Of a DNA stretch of 64,000 bases, positions 44,125 through 55,299 are shown piece by piece. The translations under genes and the position numbers were made by a program. The notes below the pieces were generated by a model. That model worked only from the letters and a program-made list of their open reading frames with translations. It made no database searches and was not told the DNA's origin. The stretch spans positions 1,500,699 to 1,564,698 of the forward strand of contig NC_064041.1 in assembly GCF_932526225.1 (NCBI RefSeq), written 5' to 3'. The stretch's first letter is position 1. Each line of letters starts with the position of its first letter. Source of the stretch: Nematostella vectensis. Taxonomy: Eukaryota; Cnidaria; Anthozoa; Actiniaria; Edwardsiidae.

Positions 44125-44281
44125 ACCTCTGCTTCTCTCGGTGAGTTCTTTTATATTTGAACAAGTTTTTACCTTCTTGCAATCATTACAAGATCTTAAC
44201 TACACCCAATGCTATTTATAAGATACAGAACGATCCCGTAATGGTATTTGAAAAGAATTATTGTGTGAGTCGAGGTATTTA

Positions 44282-44336
44282 TTGCGACTGAATCTCATCG
44301 GGGCGGAATCATTCAGCCGATAAGATTCAGTCGCAA
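44282..44336. repeat. 20-bp stem inverted repeat
   Basis: TTGCGACTGAATCTCATCGG (44,282-44,301) pairs with CCGATAAGATTCAGTCGCAA (44,317-44,336) with one mismatch across a 15-nt loop. It lies at the start of a hairpin-rich tract. Confidence 0.9.
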
Positions 44337-44629
44337 AAAATTTAGTGAATGATTCGGCTAAATCAACTAAATTTCTCGGACGGACGTGTCTTACGCTGTG
44401 GGTTTCTCTACCAAGTTTCCTTTCTAACCGATATGCAAGACGTTCCGCCCACAGACTTGTGATGGACGAAATATTTTTTGCATAATTGCGAACGAAACAG
44501 CCATACTTTAGTTGCCGCCGACAATTTGCATAGCATTCTTTTATTAGTTCGTGGAGATAAGATCTCCAGGAGGTGTTGGGGTGGTCCGAGAGGGGGTTCA
44601 TTGTTAACTCAAATCTGTTAGACAATAGA

Positions 44630-44754
44630 TCATTCGGCAGCCAATCAAATCGTAGCCGATGAATCGGGACAAATCGCAGTGTCATTCGGCAACTAATCAA
44701 ATCGAAGCAAGCAATTTGGGAAGTTCGGTAGTATCATTCGGTAGCCAATCATAT
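44630..44754 (+). promoter_or_regulatory. Three CCAAT-bearing repeats at an exact 52-bp period
   Basis: TCATTCGGCAGCCAATCAAA and its variants start at 44,630, 44,682 and 44,734. Copies one and three keep AGCCAATCA, a CCAAT box; copy two has AACTAATCA. They lie upstream of a CpG-containing GGCAGCCATTTTG word and a donor-like AAAGTGAGTAC at about 44,855. This looks like a promoter for a plus-strand transcript, which is inference. Confidence 0.5.
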
Positions 44755-44887
44755 TTGTCGTATTTATCACCTGGATTTTAAGGGCTCTCGTGGCGTGAGT
44801 GAGGCAGCCATTTTGTTTTCCCACGACAACAAGAAATATCTGTTTTTCCATTCAAAGTGAGTACAATTGCGCTTTTTCATTAAGCAC

Positions 44888-44911
44888 TAATGCATTAAGC
44901 TTAATGCATTA
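44888..44911. repeat. 24-bp perfect palindrome
   Basis: TAATGCATTAAG followed by its exact reverse complement CTTAATGCATTA, centred on the AAGCTT at 44,897-44,902. Confidence 0.95.
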
Positions 44912-44954
44912 AGCAGTAATGCCCTTGTTTTGGGCAATTTACAATTTTATTCGT

Positions 44955-45030
44955 GGATTGAAAGACTCAATCCGACATCACTGGTTTGTTAGACACAAAC
45001 CAACAATCACCGGATCGAAAGACTCGATCC
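44955..45030 (+). other. Three 19-nt hairpins at 28-29-nt spacing
   Basis: GGATTG-AAAGACT-CAATCC (44,955-44,973), GGTTTG-TTAGACA-CAAACC (44,983-45,001) and GGATCG-AAAGACT-CGATCC (45,012-45,030) each have a perfect 6-bp stem and a 7-nt loop. A shorter hairpin with a 7-nt loop (GCCC-TTGTTTT-GGGC) precedes them at 44,921-44,935. The tract is inside a possible plus-strand exon that ends at TTTCAAG|GTGAGC (about 45,178). Function is unknown. Confidence 0.7.
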
Positions 45031-45182
45031 ACAAAGCTCAGCAAAGAAACAATCAAAACAATACAAACACTGAGATAATTATTAAGCAATTTGTGCTTGA
45101 CATTTGTATAATAGATAATCAAGCCAAGATAACCACTATCTGCGCCACTGAGTACTCACCTCTGCTCTGCATTTCAAGGTGA

Positions 45183-46084
45183 GCGAGCCACTGAGAAACA
45201 CGTGTTTAGTTGTGTTGATCTGACGTTTGTCAATTGCTGTACCGGTATTCCACTTTAATACAGAATATTAAATTTGCTGTCTTGATTACCTTAACATGGC
45301 ATTTTATTGGGTTGTAATAAGATGCAGCATTTTTGCCTGTGTTTCGATTTTCACTGCACTATTCTTTTGTTTCTTGTACAAGATTTATGAAGCGTACTCG
45401 TGCCATCTGACCCAAAAATCGTGCATGTTAGAAACGACCCAACCCCATCACTTATAAATGGTCTGTTCCAAATAGTATTGTTGGAATTGAAAAACTTAGT
45501 TGTCTTATACGTTCCAAAATAATAGTTGCGTTTAAGGGTACATGTTTTAAGCCATTTTCGTTCTAAATGCAAAATAGATCTCAAACTATGATTACGCTTA
45601 TAATGAAATAACAATAATAAAGCAATGATTATTATTGTTATAATCGATGATTAATTTCCAATACATTAGCATGGAAAGTCAGCTTTTAAAATTACATTGC
45701 CTAAAAGGGATGCATCCTTAGATGTTAGTCAAAGTTAGTTTAAAATGTTCGTTAAAGTTGAACCTATGTCACTGTTATAACTAAGAATATCTGTTGTTCT
45801 TAGATAGTATCATTTTTGCTTGTTTATAGAAATACGTTCAGAACATCTTTTGTTGTGTTTATTAATTAAAAGCACTCCACGAGCTCACCGAGGGTGTCCT
45901 TTGATATTGTTTTGCCAAGACAAAGCAAAGCACAACGCTCGTCTCGGTTCCCCGGGTTGCGTTCGGCTAAAACTCATGGAATGCTTTAGTAAACCAAGAG
46001 ATCATAACTAATAACAATGCTGCTCGTAGTTTATCGTAAAAAGAACCCGCTAGAAAACAGACTCCGCGAGAAGAAATATCCTAT
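45183..46084. other. Non-coding, nothing recognised
   Basis: AT-rich sequence without convincing coding regions. Short frames here have no domain and no supporting splice context. Confidence 0.5.
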
Positions 46085-46300
46085 ATTGAGCTTTAGACCA
46101 CGTCCACAGGTATCCGGAAATTTGTGAAAAAGCAATTTTTTTTAACGAATCCGGCTCTCGTCCACACGTATCCAGCGTTATTTCCGGCCTTATTCGGAAA
46201 TTTTTGAAACACTCCCCAGAAGAAAATTGAAAAAAATAAAATGTTATTTATCCGTTACGAATACGTAAACATGTGGACGGTAGTATCCGGAAAAAAAAAA
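46085..46300. repeat. Interspersed repeat with GTCCACA...TATCCGG words
   Basis: The words CGTCCACAGGTATCCGG (46,092), CGTCCACACGTATCC (46,154) and GTGGACGGTAGTATCCGG (46,273) recur within about 215 bp, partly inverted, around A/T-rich filler. This is the look of a small non-autonomous DNA transposon. Exact ends are not resolved. Confidence 0.45.
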
Positions 46301-48675
46301 GTGCGCTTAAGTCATTCTGTTGGAAACGGCCGGAAATTACCTCAAGGTAGAGGATTGTGTGTTAGTAGTGTTTATGTTATATTTTAAATTCATGTGGATA
46401 TTCTATAGCCTTCTAATTTGACTTCAAATAGCATAAATATATCTCATCGTTTACTTTGCGCTTATAACATATAACATTGCCATGAACAATTGAAAACAAT
46501 TATACAGTACTGTTATTACAATTATGGCTCCTTTTGAGTGTAACAGCAAATTTACTCCTAAGATATAGTACATCGAGGGTTGTCAAAGTAATTTTTAGAA
46601 AAAGAGATAACATTACAGCCAAACATATTTTGGTTTTCCTGAATTCTATTACAGTTCCAGCCCTGCTGTGACTTTGTTCTCTATGCTAGCCTATGCCCTC
46701 TACACCCCAAAGAGATAGCATTTAGTGTGTGAGGAATAGGAAAATAAGTACATGATGATACTAGACTGCTACCAATGAAATATATCCTGATGTACATCCA
46801 GATATTCTATATAGCCTCTTATTTGGCACCGAAGTATTTTTGTCTAAAAGATATAATAGCATAAAGAAATTGTGTTGTTTACTATGTGGTCTTATTATAA
46901 AATTAAATCAAAATGAGACCAATGAGAGCGCTCCTTATTAGTAAGAAAAGCAGACAGACCCCACGCGTAGTAACACTTCACAAACACCTAAACTACTAAA
47001 TAACAACGACCTACTCGGTTTGGTAAAAGCCTCACGGTCAGATTTTGCCTGGAGTCTGGGAAGGGTTGCACGAGCAGGGAGAAACTTGGGCACAATATCC
47101 TATCATGTCTTTGCCCGCTAAGCTCCATTATGAAATAGCAGGTAATATACCTTCTGAGTACATCTGAGAATGCCCTAAAATCGATAGGATTATCGAAGAG
47201 TGGACCACCGACTACCGAATTATTTTCGCAAGCCTTGAGGTCCTTGTTAGAAATGAAAGATTTCGTGCATCATTGTGACACAAAATATACTACAGAAAAG
47301 GCGTAGTACTTCTAGTCTATGACGAGGCTCATACTCATTTCGAATGCACGTGATTTCTCGATCGGATTTTTTTTGTACGTCAAAGGTTAATCAAATTGTT
47401 GAAGTCAAATCCCTCAAACTTGACACAACCCTTGAATTATCTAGCCTTTCAATAGAATCTTCCCAATACTGTTTATGTTTAGCGTATAGTTTTTCTTTTC
47501 TCTCTCGATGTGTAAATTTCGAGACTGTTTTTACAGTTTCTGTCAATAAGTGATGGTGCTAATTGGCAAAAGGCGCCTGGTCTAGTAAGGCGACTAATTG
47601 GATTAGAAAGCCTATCCAAAAATAGCTTTTACAGAGCAGTTGCCCAGGGCGTCTTTCAATCCTCTTTCTTTCTCGTGTGCTCCTTGTGTGCCCGATCTCC
47701 GCAACGTCCTGGGTCCCCGAGGATGAAAAGGGTGGGTGATTTGGTTTTAACCCTCAACTAAACTTTTTTAGACAAAAAGCCATGAGTCAGTGGCCTCAGG
47801 TCATATTTTTGTTTGTCCCCACTCCCCCAAGGTGGGTACAAGTTTAAGTCAAAATCTGTCAATCGACCACCCCCTCACAACAGATTCTTGTTCAAAAGTG
47901 CTCTAGCCCCCCACGTTGAGACCACTCCCCCAGGACCATAGGGGTAGGGGGTTTCGAATGACTAGTGCATAAGCTACCATACCACTGGATCTTTTAGAGG
48001 CTCCTGCCCACATTTGGCTGGTCTCTCAGAACGCTTCCTTTAGATAAGTATAATTAAACCTTAACCTGAAAAGTTTTTTGCTTCAAAACCATTCTCTATT
48101 TCTTATCTGCCCAATTCTCAAAGAAGCTTGAAAATTTAGTGTTTTTAATAGTTTCGAACTTAATCCTATCTGTTTTGCTTCTTGTTTTGGAGCTCTGCTT
48201 TCAGACAATGTCTAACGGGAATAAAGAATTGGACCAGACGCCTTTTTTAAGATCTTTGTCATACATGTCACAACACAGGGGCCCAATGAATTGATCTATC
48301 CTTCTGGTATCCTAGGTAAACTAGACTCTGCGCGCAGGGTCTAGTTTACTCAAAAAGAAGCTCAGGCTCTAGGAAAATTTTTACCCGCAGTGATATCTAG
48401 TTTTTTTGTTTGTGTTGAGTAAACCACGTATTCCCACCTCAGCTGGTTGTATTTGCTTTGTTTTCTCTCCTCCAGCGAGCTCTGTAGCTATGCGTTACCT
48501 CGTACCACGCCAGGTAAATGAGAGCGCCGGCGGTGCGTTTTCCCCCACTTTATTCTGATTCCCTGCAAACCAGACACAATTGGGCGCCCCCCCCCCCCCC
48601 CTAAAAAAAATAATAATAATTGAAACGGACTTTGAAAAAAAGAATGAGCCCTTTTATAACAAATGTTTTTGATAA
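46301..48675. other. Non-coding region with one old repeat fragment
   Basis: No gene is recognised. At 48,415-48,525 lies the partner of the repeat at 7,021. A C-rich homopolymer is at about 48,587-48,600. Confidence 0.5.
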
Positions 48676-51121
48676 TATATAGATTTAGGCACTACCTAAA
48701 AGCAGAGCCAGCATTTAACACCTTTTTGTGTTGACTGATAGGGGTAGTTTTAGAGGGGATCTTGGTGTCTCTAGAATGTTTTTTTAATGAGATTAAAAAG
48801 ATGTCAAATTTTACTGCCATGTGATTATGAATTGTATTGGCCCCTCCAAATGGATCAAGCAAGCACTCATTCAATAATATTAAATATGCAGTATGAAAGT
48901 TAACAAAATACTAAAACTTGATGTGAAAAAAGGCTTTTAAAGTTCAAGGTGTCTTAGTTGACGAGAATGTTTTTTCAAGAGTCTAATGGTCAATTCTTAT
49001 TTCCCTTTAAAGAATTTCCACTATGTATATTTTTATCAAAACACCATTCTAACAAGCTTTGACCTTGTGAAGAATATATCAAGGATGTAACAGCATTCCA
49101 AAGATTTAAATGTCATACTGTAATTCAGGGGCGGATCTAGCTTTTTGCCTAGAGGGGGGGGATTTGGCCCAAAAATTTTCGTCATTATTTTACCTTCGTA
49201 ACGAATTTGGGGTGAAAAGATACACTGAAAACAATGAAAAAGGAAGCCCAAGGGGAGGTTTAAACCCCCTACCACCCCCCCCCCCCCATAGACCCACTAC
49301 TGTAGTTTTCATGTACCACAACTGATTATTCAGAAAAATGTGTTGAAACTAAACTCCACAAATATACCCCTTCCCTTGATAGAAGTTTCATGAATGTACA
49401 CTTGTATCAAAGCTACATTCTGACCAGCTTTGCTCTTGCAAAGAAACAAATGATGGATGCAAAAGCATTCCAAAAAAAGAATGATACAGTTAGATACACT
49501 TCAGGTGCCATATGGAAGGTTAATATATCACTTATTACTGGTGATACTCCATCGCCAAGGAAATTAGAATTCACAAATATACCTCCAGTCATGCATTAGA
49601 CATTGGTGCCTCCACCCTGTTGGATTGTGGCCTGCATTTTTTGTATAGAAACCTGGATCCACATATGCTAATGCTACTCCAAAATTAAATGCAAGGAGGA
49701 GAACAAATTGATTGAAAATGTCTAATTTCAAACCTATTACCTATTTTAATTTATTTAGGGTGCAGAGAGGTAACGGCAAATAATATCAATAGTCAAGAGA
49801 GGGAGGGAGGGGGGGGAGAGAGCTAAGCAAAAAGAATATAGGTAATAGAGGTTGCATTTTGTGTTTTTATTTTCGATGAGAAAATTCTCTTGTAACTGTA
49901 AAGTTAATATATAGTAAAATATATAGTATATATAAGTAATTTGTAGTTATGATAATATTAAAAAAGTTGCTGTATCTTCGAGAAGCTTAAATACACAGAA
50001 TATAAAGACAGGAAAGGTCTTCTTCAGCAATAAATGATAGGATGATATTTGTCAGCCTTTATTAAACATCTCAACGCAGTCAATAAAGTATAGAGAGAAC
50101 GAAGAACATCAAAGGATGTTGTTATGCTCAAATTGTTTGATTTAGACCACGAATTCTCAAAGCAAACTCTATAAACAAATGTATAAATCGAACAAGCTAA
50201 GTGACATTGAAACAGTAACTAGACTACTACATATTTCTGTCGTTAAATTCTTTCTTACCGTGAGGAATATATGCCTGAATTTATAGAACGTGTAAGTATT
50301 TACGAATTTAACATTTTCATGGCGATTGCCAGTAGAATAAAAACCACTCAAGTGCACGCCAAAATCATAAGCCAATCGGAATTCAAGTAGATGGTATTTA
50401 AGCCAATCAAAACAGGGATAGATGACTTTGATATGACATCTTGACGTCAAACTGGTACAGTGTTTTAGCTTGAGCGATTGGTTCTGGAAAAAAAAAACAC
50501 GAAGAAACGAGCATTATAAAAGCACAACAATAAAAGAAAAATAACTGTGATATTCTCAATAAAAACCGTCGTTCAAAACTCACCTTGGCATTGTTTTTTG
50601 TCGCTTTCTGTTTGTCGCTTGTGTTCGCTTTTTGTTGTAAACTGTGAACTTGTCGACTTTCTGCTAGCAAGAAACTCGTCGACACAAGTGAATTATTTTT
50701 ATAGCTGAAAACATACATAAATCCAAGGCCCTTTCTTCTCAGGATCTCCTTATAGATCTCCATATATATAGACGTGAAGGAATGTTATAAGAATGGTAAT
50801 GTAGAGCCTCTAAGAAGTCCTTTTTGCTGCGGACAACGGATTCACGAACACTAGGGTAGATTTTACTATCGGCTCGTACTTCAGACAAAACGGTTCCTCA
50901 AAGATTTCAGCCCATTTGAATCCGCATATTTTCTCATTAAATACTATTTTCAATCTGCCTTTTTTGCTGTGAACATACGAACTTTGATGGCGGTAAAAAA
51001 AAAAATTAAAAACGTAAGACCAAGGGGACCTGGGAGTTGCACGATTGACTGGATGGATGGATAAATGGATTGTGACACCACAGGATACCCGCGCGATGAC
51101 CACAAAACCAAGTCGCATAGC
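48676..51121. repeat. Dispersed repeat family, copy 2
   Basis: The head TTTAGGCACTACCTAAAAGC (one change breaks the palindrome) is followed by GCATTTAACACC. Later blocks match copy 1 in order, and the end is GACCACAAAACCAAGTCGCA plus TAG at 51,121. It is longer than copy 1 because it contains the 863-bp segment shared with 42,914-43,776 and a nested insertion at about 49,131-49,297. Short frames inside are not conserved. Confidence 0.65.
49131..49297. mobile_element. Nested GGGGCGGATC-type short interspersed repeat
   Basis: It starts CAGGGGCGGATCTAGC and ends in a C-run followed by CATAGACCCACTA. It interrupts the copy 2 sequence between CTGTAAT and CTGTAGT, which look like target duplications. 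Its GGGGCGGATC head also appears, inverted, at about 19,000. Confidence 0.55.
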
Positions 51122-51467
51122 TATACCATATTTCTATACCTATGGAGCTCCGCGCACGGCCTGCGGCCGCGCTGGCTCCACTATGACGCAAAACGACTGC
51201 AAACCAAACCTCCTTTGCCTTGTTCCCAACGCTGAATTGACAAACGGCACCCATTATTTGGTACCCTGCTAGAAGAGCTTTCCTTTCCATTTTTTTAGCA
51301 CTTTTTGCCTCGGACGGAAAAAACTCAACAGCTCGAGTAGCAAAAACCGCGAATAGTTATAACACTGAAAATCGCTAGGGAAAGCCTCTTGTTATCCAGG
51401 TAATAATTTGGTAAACGGCTAATGTTAACACAAGGCTTCTCTTTTTTCATTTACCAGCAGCACAAAG

Positions 51468-54278
51468 ATGTTTCCCATAGAGCAACTCGCACGATTTGAA
51501 GCAAGCAACTCTGCCTATCGACTTCTTAAGCCATGGTGGGACGTGCTCACGGATTATCTTATAGCTGCAATGCTTGTAGTTGCTGTATTGGCCGGGTTAA
51601 TGCAAGCATCCAGTGGAAGGTTGGTCTGTCTGCCTGCCGATTGTCGCCCGGAAATAAATCAAAGTGCCCAGAATGTTGGCTACAGCACTGCTTCCTTGTA
51701 TAACCCTAATTCTACTTCCACAAGTAAAGAGAGAAAGGTGTTGACAAATCTTCAAGACAGAAATCAGTATGATTTTGTAGAAGCGGAATGCAACCAGAGA
51801 GCTGTCCACTTGTTTACATCATACTTCCCTCTTATTGTTTTCGGGGAGGCAATATTATTGCTAGTTGTCCATAACTTCTGGCTCAAGTGGCCTGACACGT
51901 CAGGAATGTTTGAGTGTTTTTTAAATCTGTTGACGGAATGTTCAAACGTGTCTGGTACATCTCTAGCTATAGCAAACTCACTATGGGGAACTGAATTATT
52001 AGATTCGGACATAAAGCACGTTTCTTTTACAGAAGAAGGAGATATAGATTTTAAACAACTATTTTCGCGGCAAACTAAAGAAGTAGGTGTCTCAGAGCAG
52101 TATGGTGTCGAGTCCAGCTCGAGTCCAGATCCAGATAAGATCGAAATGTTTTCAGTTAGTTGTCAAACTCAAGAAGCAGGTGTCTCAGAGCAGTATGGTG
52201 TCGAGTCCAGCTCAAGGCCAGACGCAGATGAGATCAAGGGGTTATCAGAGAGCATAACAAAATTTAAAGCAGATATCAATTCAACAAGGGGAATAACACT
52301 GCGTTTATTATACGCTATTCGGGCATTTTTTCAGTGCCTTTTAACCTTAGCATTCATTGTGGTTAACGCCTGTTTTCACGAACAATTGAAGGAGCAAATC
52401 AATTGTAACACTGATCATATCATCCACGAAAAATACTCTCGCTTCACGTGCTACAATGTCCTCAGTTCATACTTCTCCGTTACACTGTGTATATATTACA
52501 TTTTACTTGTTTTTTGTGCTGTTATACTTGTTATTAACTGCGCTTGGACATATAAGAAGCTCAATCGACCGTTCGACTTTAAGAAGGAGCTGATGACGCA
52601 TATCCAATCACCAATCCAAAAAAAAAACCCAGAAGAACCAGTAAAACCAGAAGAACCAGAAGAACTAGAAGAACAAGAAGAACAAGGGGATTCTAACTCG
52701 GTATTCGTCCCAATGGTAGACCCAACCGAACAAGATTGTAGACAAGAACAAGAAGAACAAGGGGATTCTAACTCGGTCCCTCTAGTAAACAGACAAGATT
52801 GTAGACCCGACACGAAACAGCAGCAAGCGGCTCCTGGCGGACAGTTCAACCAGGATCTAAACATAATACGCCTTGCTGAATTACATCCAGCAACTGGAGA
52901 ATTCGCCTTCATTCTTCATCTACTGAACGCAAGTTCAAGTAATAAGCGGCATTTACTGAGAATTGCAATCTTTGGCTCGAGTAAAAACGAGAAAATTATT
53001 AAAGACTTGATGCTTTGCATAAAATGGCCCAAGGAAAAGCTCGATAGTAAAACAACTCAAAGTGGTCGAGAATTGGAGCTTACTTTTTCAAATGGAGTGC
53101 CAATGTCCCTCTTTGAAATGAAGCAGTTAGAATCATTGACCTTATGTGGTCTGACAATGCGTGACTTTGATTGTACAAACAAGTGGGCCAAGCTTAAAAG
53201 TCTTAAATCACTTTCACTGACAAAAGGCAACTTGACATCTATCCCTGAGGAAGTGTTTCGTCTGGTGTCCCTGGAGAAGTTAGACTTGAACAATAACAGG
53301 CTTACCTCAATACCTGAAAGTATTGCACAGTTGAATAAATTAACCAATTTGAACTTGGCACACAACAACATCAGTGAAGTCCCTGAATACGTCTGGCAGA
53401 TAGGGTGTCTTAGAGAGCTGTTTCTATCTCACAATAGCAATCTTACCCTGAATAAACCTGAACATCAACACAAGTTAACGGTATTGCATATCGACGAAGA
53501 CATGCGCTCCCGGATGGAAGAACCCACCGAAGTATATTTCCGTCCTGTTCTACACAATGGAGACATTTTAAAACCGTTCTTTACGTTTTCTCTGGCGTTT
53601 GACCCTGCTGCTGACGAACAAACATACAATATGAAATCAAAACGGAAGGGTTTAGCCATGATTTTCAATTTTGAATCAAAAGTATATCAGAACGAAGATG
53701 ACCTTGATTATTTATTTCGGACTATTGGTTACGAAATACGTTCAAGTGAAATAAATACGATTCAAACGAATGAAAGTAAATTGTCTAATTTAAAAGAACA
53801 GTTGAAAGGCATCCGTAGTCCTTATAATTCAGTCATTTTGGCTGTATTGTCATGTAGTGATGGACAAGACGTATTTCTGTCAAGAGAGGAGAAAGTCAGC
53901 GTTGAGGCTCTGGTCGGACTTATGTGTGGGATACCACACTTGAATGGAAAGCCAAAAGTACTTTTACTTATTCATAATCGTACCAGCTGCAATGGCTATG
54001 ACGATGAAATATTCAAAGTTATACCTTGTTTAAAGGAGCCAAAAGATGAAGATGTCCTAATTGTCTACTCCGATCTGTATTGTGATCACAATGTTTCATT
54101 CATTAAGGAATTCGTGAAAGTGTCGAGCGATTACTGCTGCCGTGAAGATCTGCTGACTCTTCTTGATAGGACAAAACATCAGCTTATTCCGAAGATCGAT
54201 TTTTCCAATTACATGCGAAGCGTAGTAACGAAAAATACTTTCACCAAAAAGTTATTTTTCTTTCCTGGTGTTTTCTAG
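51468..54278 (+). CDS. LRRC8-like channel fused to a pseudo-caspase domain
   Basis: An intact 936-codon exon. Residues 1-365 are an LRRC8 pannexin-like channel: the start reads AYRLLKPWWDVLTDY, as in LRRC8 proteins. Membrane segments lie near 26-46, 118-140, 278-302 and 336-360, with extracellular Cys54, 59, 108 and 302, 313, 328. The cytosolic loop holds a 30-residue duplication (VGVSEQYGVESSS at 207 and 237). Residues 380-455 are an acidic linker, 466-545 an LRRC8-type region, and about 551-662 four or five LRRs against about 15 in vertebrates. Residues 722-936 match a caspase fold (KRKGLAMIFNF, GKPKVLLLIHNR, final TKKLFFFPG). Catalytic His is replaced by Cys796, catalytic Cys by Asn837, and the substrate-pocket arginines are absent. 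A CAG acceptor lies just before the ATG. Likely a membrane anion channel with a signalling scaffold. Confidence 0.9.
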   Translation: MFPIEQLARFEASNSAYRLLKPWWDVLTDYLIAAMLVVAVLAGLMQASSGRLVCLPADCRPEINQSAQNVGYSTASLYNPNSTSTSKERKVLTNLQDRNQYDFVEAECNQRAVHLFTSYFPLIVFGEAILLLVVHNFWLKWPDTSGMFECFLNLLTECSNVSGTSLAIANSLWGTELLDSDIKHVSFTEEGDIDFKQLFSRQTKEVGVSEQYGVESSSSPDPDKIEMFSVSCQTQEAGVSEQYGVESSSRPDADEIKGLSESITKFKADINSTRGITLRLLYAIRAFFQCLLTLAFIVVNACFHEQLKEQINCNTDHIIHEKYSRFTCYNVLSSYFSVTLCIYYILLVFCAVILVINCAWTYKKLNRPFDFKKELMTHIQSPIQKKNPEEPVKPEEPEELEEQEEQGDSNSVFVPMVDPTEQDCRQEQEEQGDSNSVPLVNRQDCRPDTKQQQAAPGGQFNQDLNIIRLAELHPATGEFAFILHLLNASSSNKRHLLRIAIFGSSKNEKIIKDLMLCIKWPKEKLDSKTTQSGRELELTFSNGVPMSLFEMKQLESLTLCGLTMRDFDCTNKWAKLKSLKSLSLTKGNLTSIPEEVFRLVSLEKLDLNNNRLTSIPESIAQLNKLTNLNLAHNNISEVPEYVWQIGCLRELFLSHNSNLTLNKPEHQHKLTVLHIDEDMRSRMEEPTEVYFRPVLHNGDILKPFFTFSLAFDPAADEQTYNMKSKRKGLAMIFNFESKVYQNEDDLDYLFRTIGYEIRSSEINTIQTNESKLSNLKEQLKGIRSPYNSVILAVLSCSDGQDVFLSREEKVSVEALVGLMCGIPHLNGKPKVLLLIHNRTSCNGYDDEIFKVIPCLKEPKDEDVLIVYSDLYCDHNVSFIKEFVKVSSDYCCREDLLTLLDRTKHQLIPKIDFSNYMRSVVTKNTFTKKLFFFPGVF

Positions 54279-54512
54279 GATGAGTATGACAGTAATGGAA
54301 GTACCAACACTTAGAATTGGGGAAGCGAATTGTATCTTCGCTTCACTTCATTCTGTGAAAAGCATGTTCTGTTTTGATCGGCTCGTCTCTGCGCCATTGA
54401 CGTCAAAGCGCGCACGCCAACATGTTTTTTTCATCACTAAAATCGAAAAGAACGAGTTGTCCTTCGAAATTTACATTAATCCCTAGAAATGGCAAAGCAC
54501 TTAGCTAAGATT

Positions 54513-55299
54513 ATTATACGTCCCTTATGTTTATATATTTAAATACTACCTAGAATTGTTATAGCCTTTAGTTTATACGTGTATGTATGTTTATATATTG
54601 CAATACTCCCGAGAACTCGCATAGCTCTCAGTTTAGAGAAGAATACGTCTTGTATCTTTATATAATGGCAGTTCCAGGACAGCTAGTTGCTTATGGGTAA
54701 TTTTTTTTAGAAGCATGAAGGTTATATAAATGAACTCTCCAGCGATGCAATCCATATTCCCCTGTATTTGGATGGAATATAATGAGACCCATGGTACCTT
54801 TCGGTCGTAGAACTTGAGTTAGACAATCGACATTTTCCGCTTGCATGAACAACTTTTGTATGTTTATATATTGGAATATTCCAAAGAATTGGCATATCAC
54901 TCAGTTTGGAGTAGTATAACGTCTGTATGTTTATATATTGGAATATTCCCAAGAATTGGTATAGCTCTCAGTTTAGAGTAGTATAACTTCTGTATGTTTA
55001 TATATTGGAATATTCCAAAGAATTGGTATATCACTCAGAGTAGTATAACTTCTGTATGTTTATATATTGGAATATTCCCAAGAATTGGTATAGCTCTCAG
55101 TTTAGAGTAGTATAACTTCTGTATGTTTATATATTGGAATATTCCCAAGAATGGCATATCACTCAGAGTAGTATAACTTCTGTATGTTTATATATTGGAA
55201 TATTCCCAAGAATTGGTATAGCTCTCAGTTTAGAGTAGTATAACTTCTGTATGTTTATATATTGGAATATTCCCAAGAATTGGTATAGCTCTCAGTTTA
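54513..55299 (+). repeat. 67-bp minisatellite
   Basis: The unit contains TCTGTATGTTTATATATTGG, AATATTCCCAAGAATTGG, TATAGCTCTCAG and TTTAGAGTAGTATAACT. Early units are divergent, and a non-repetitive stretch of about 150 bp interrupts at 54,690-54,850. Later units are nearly identical. The array is split by the LTR element and resumes for a few bases at 62,273-62,292 (TTTAGAGTAGTATAACGTCT). Confidence 0.9.

Noticed and set aside
44212-44700. 162-codon minus-strand frame
   Set aside because: It overlaps the 20-bp hairpin and the 52-bp repeats and has no recognisable domain.
54268-54486. Small frame overlapping the end of the LRRC8-caspase gene
   Set aside because: Most simply 3' untranslated sequence of that gene; no domain.
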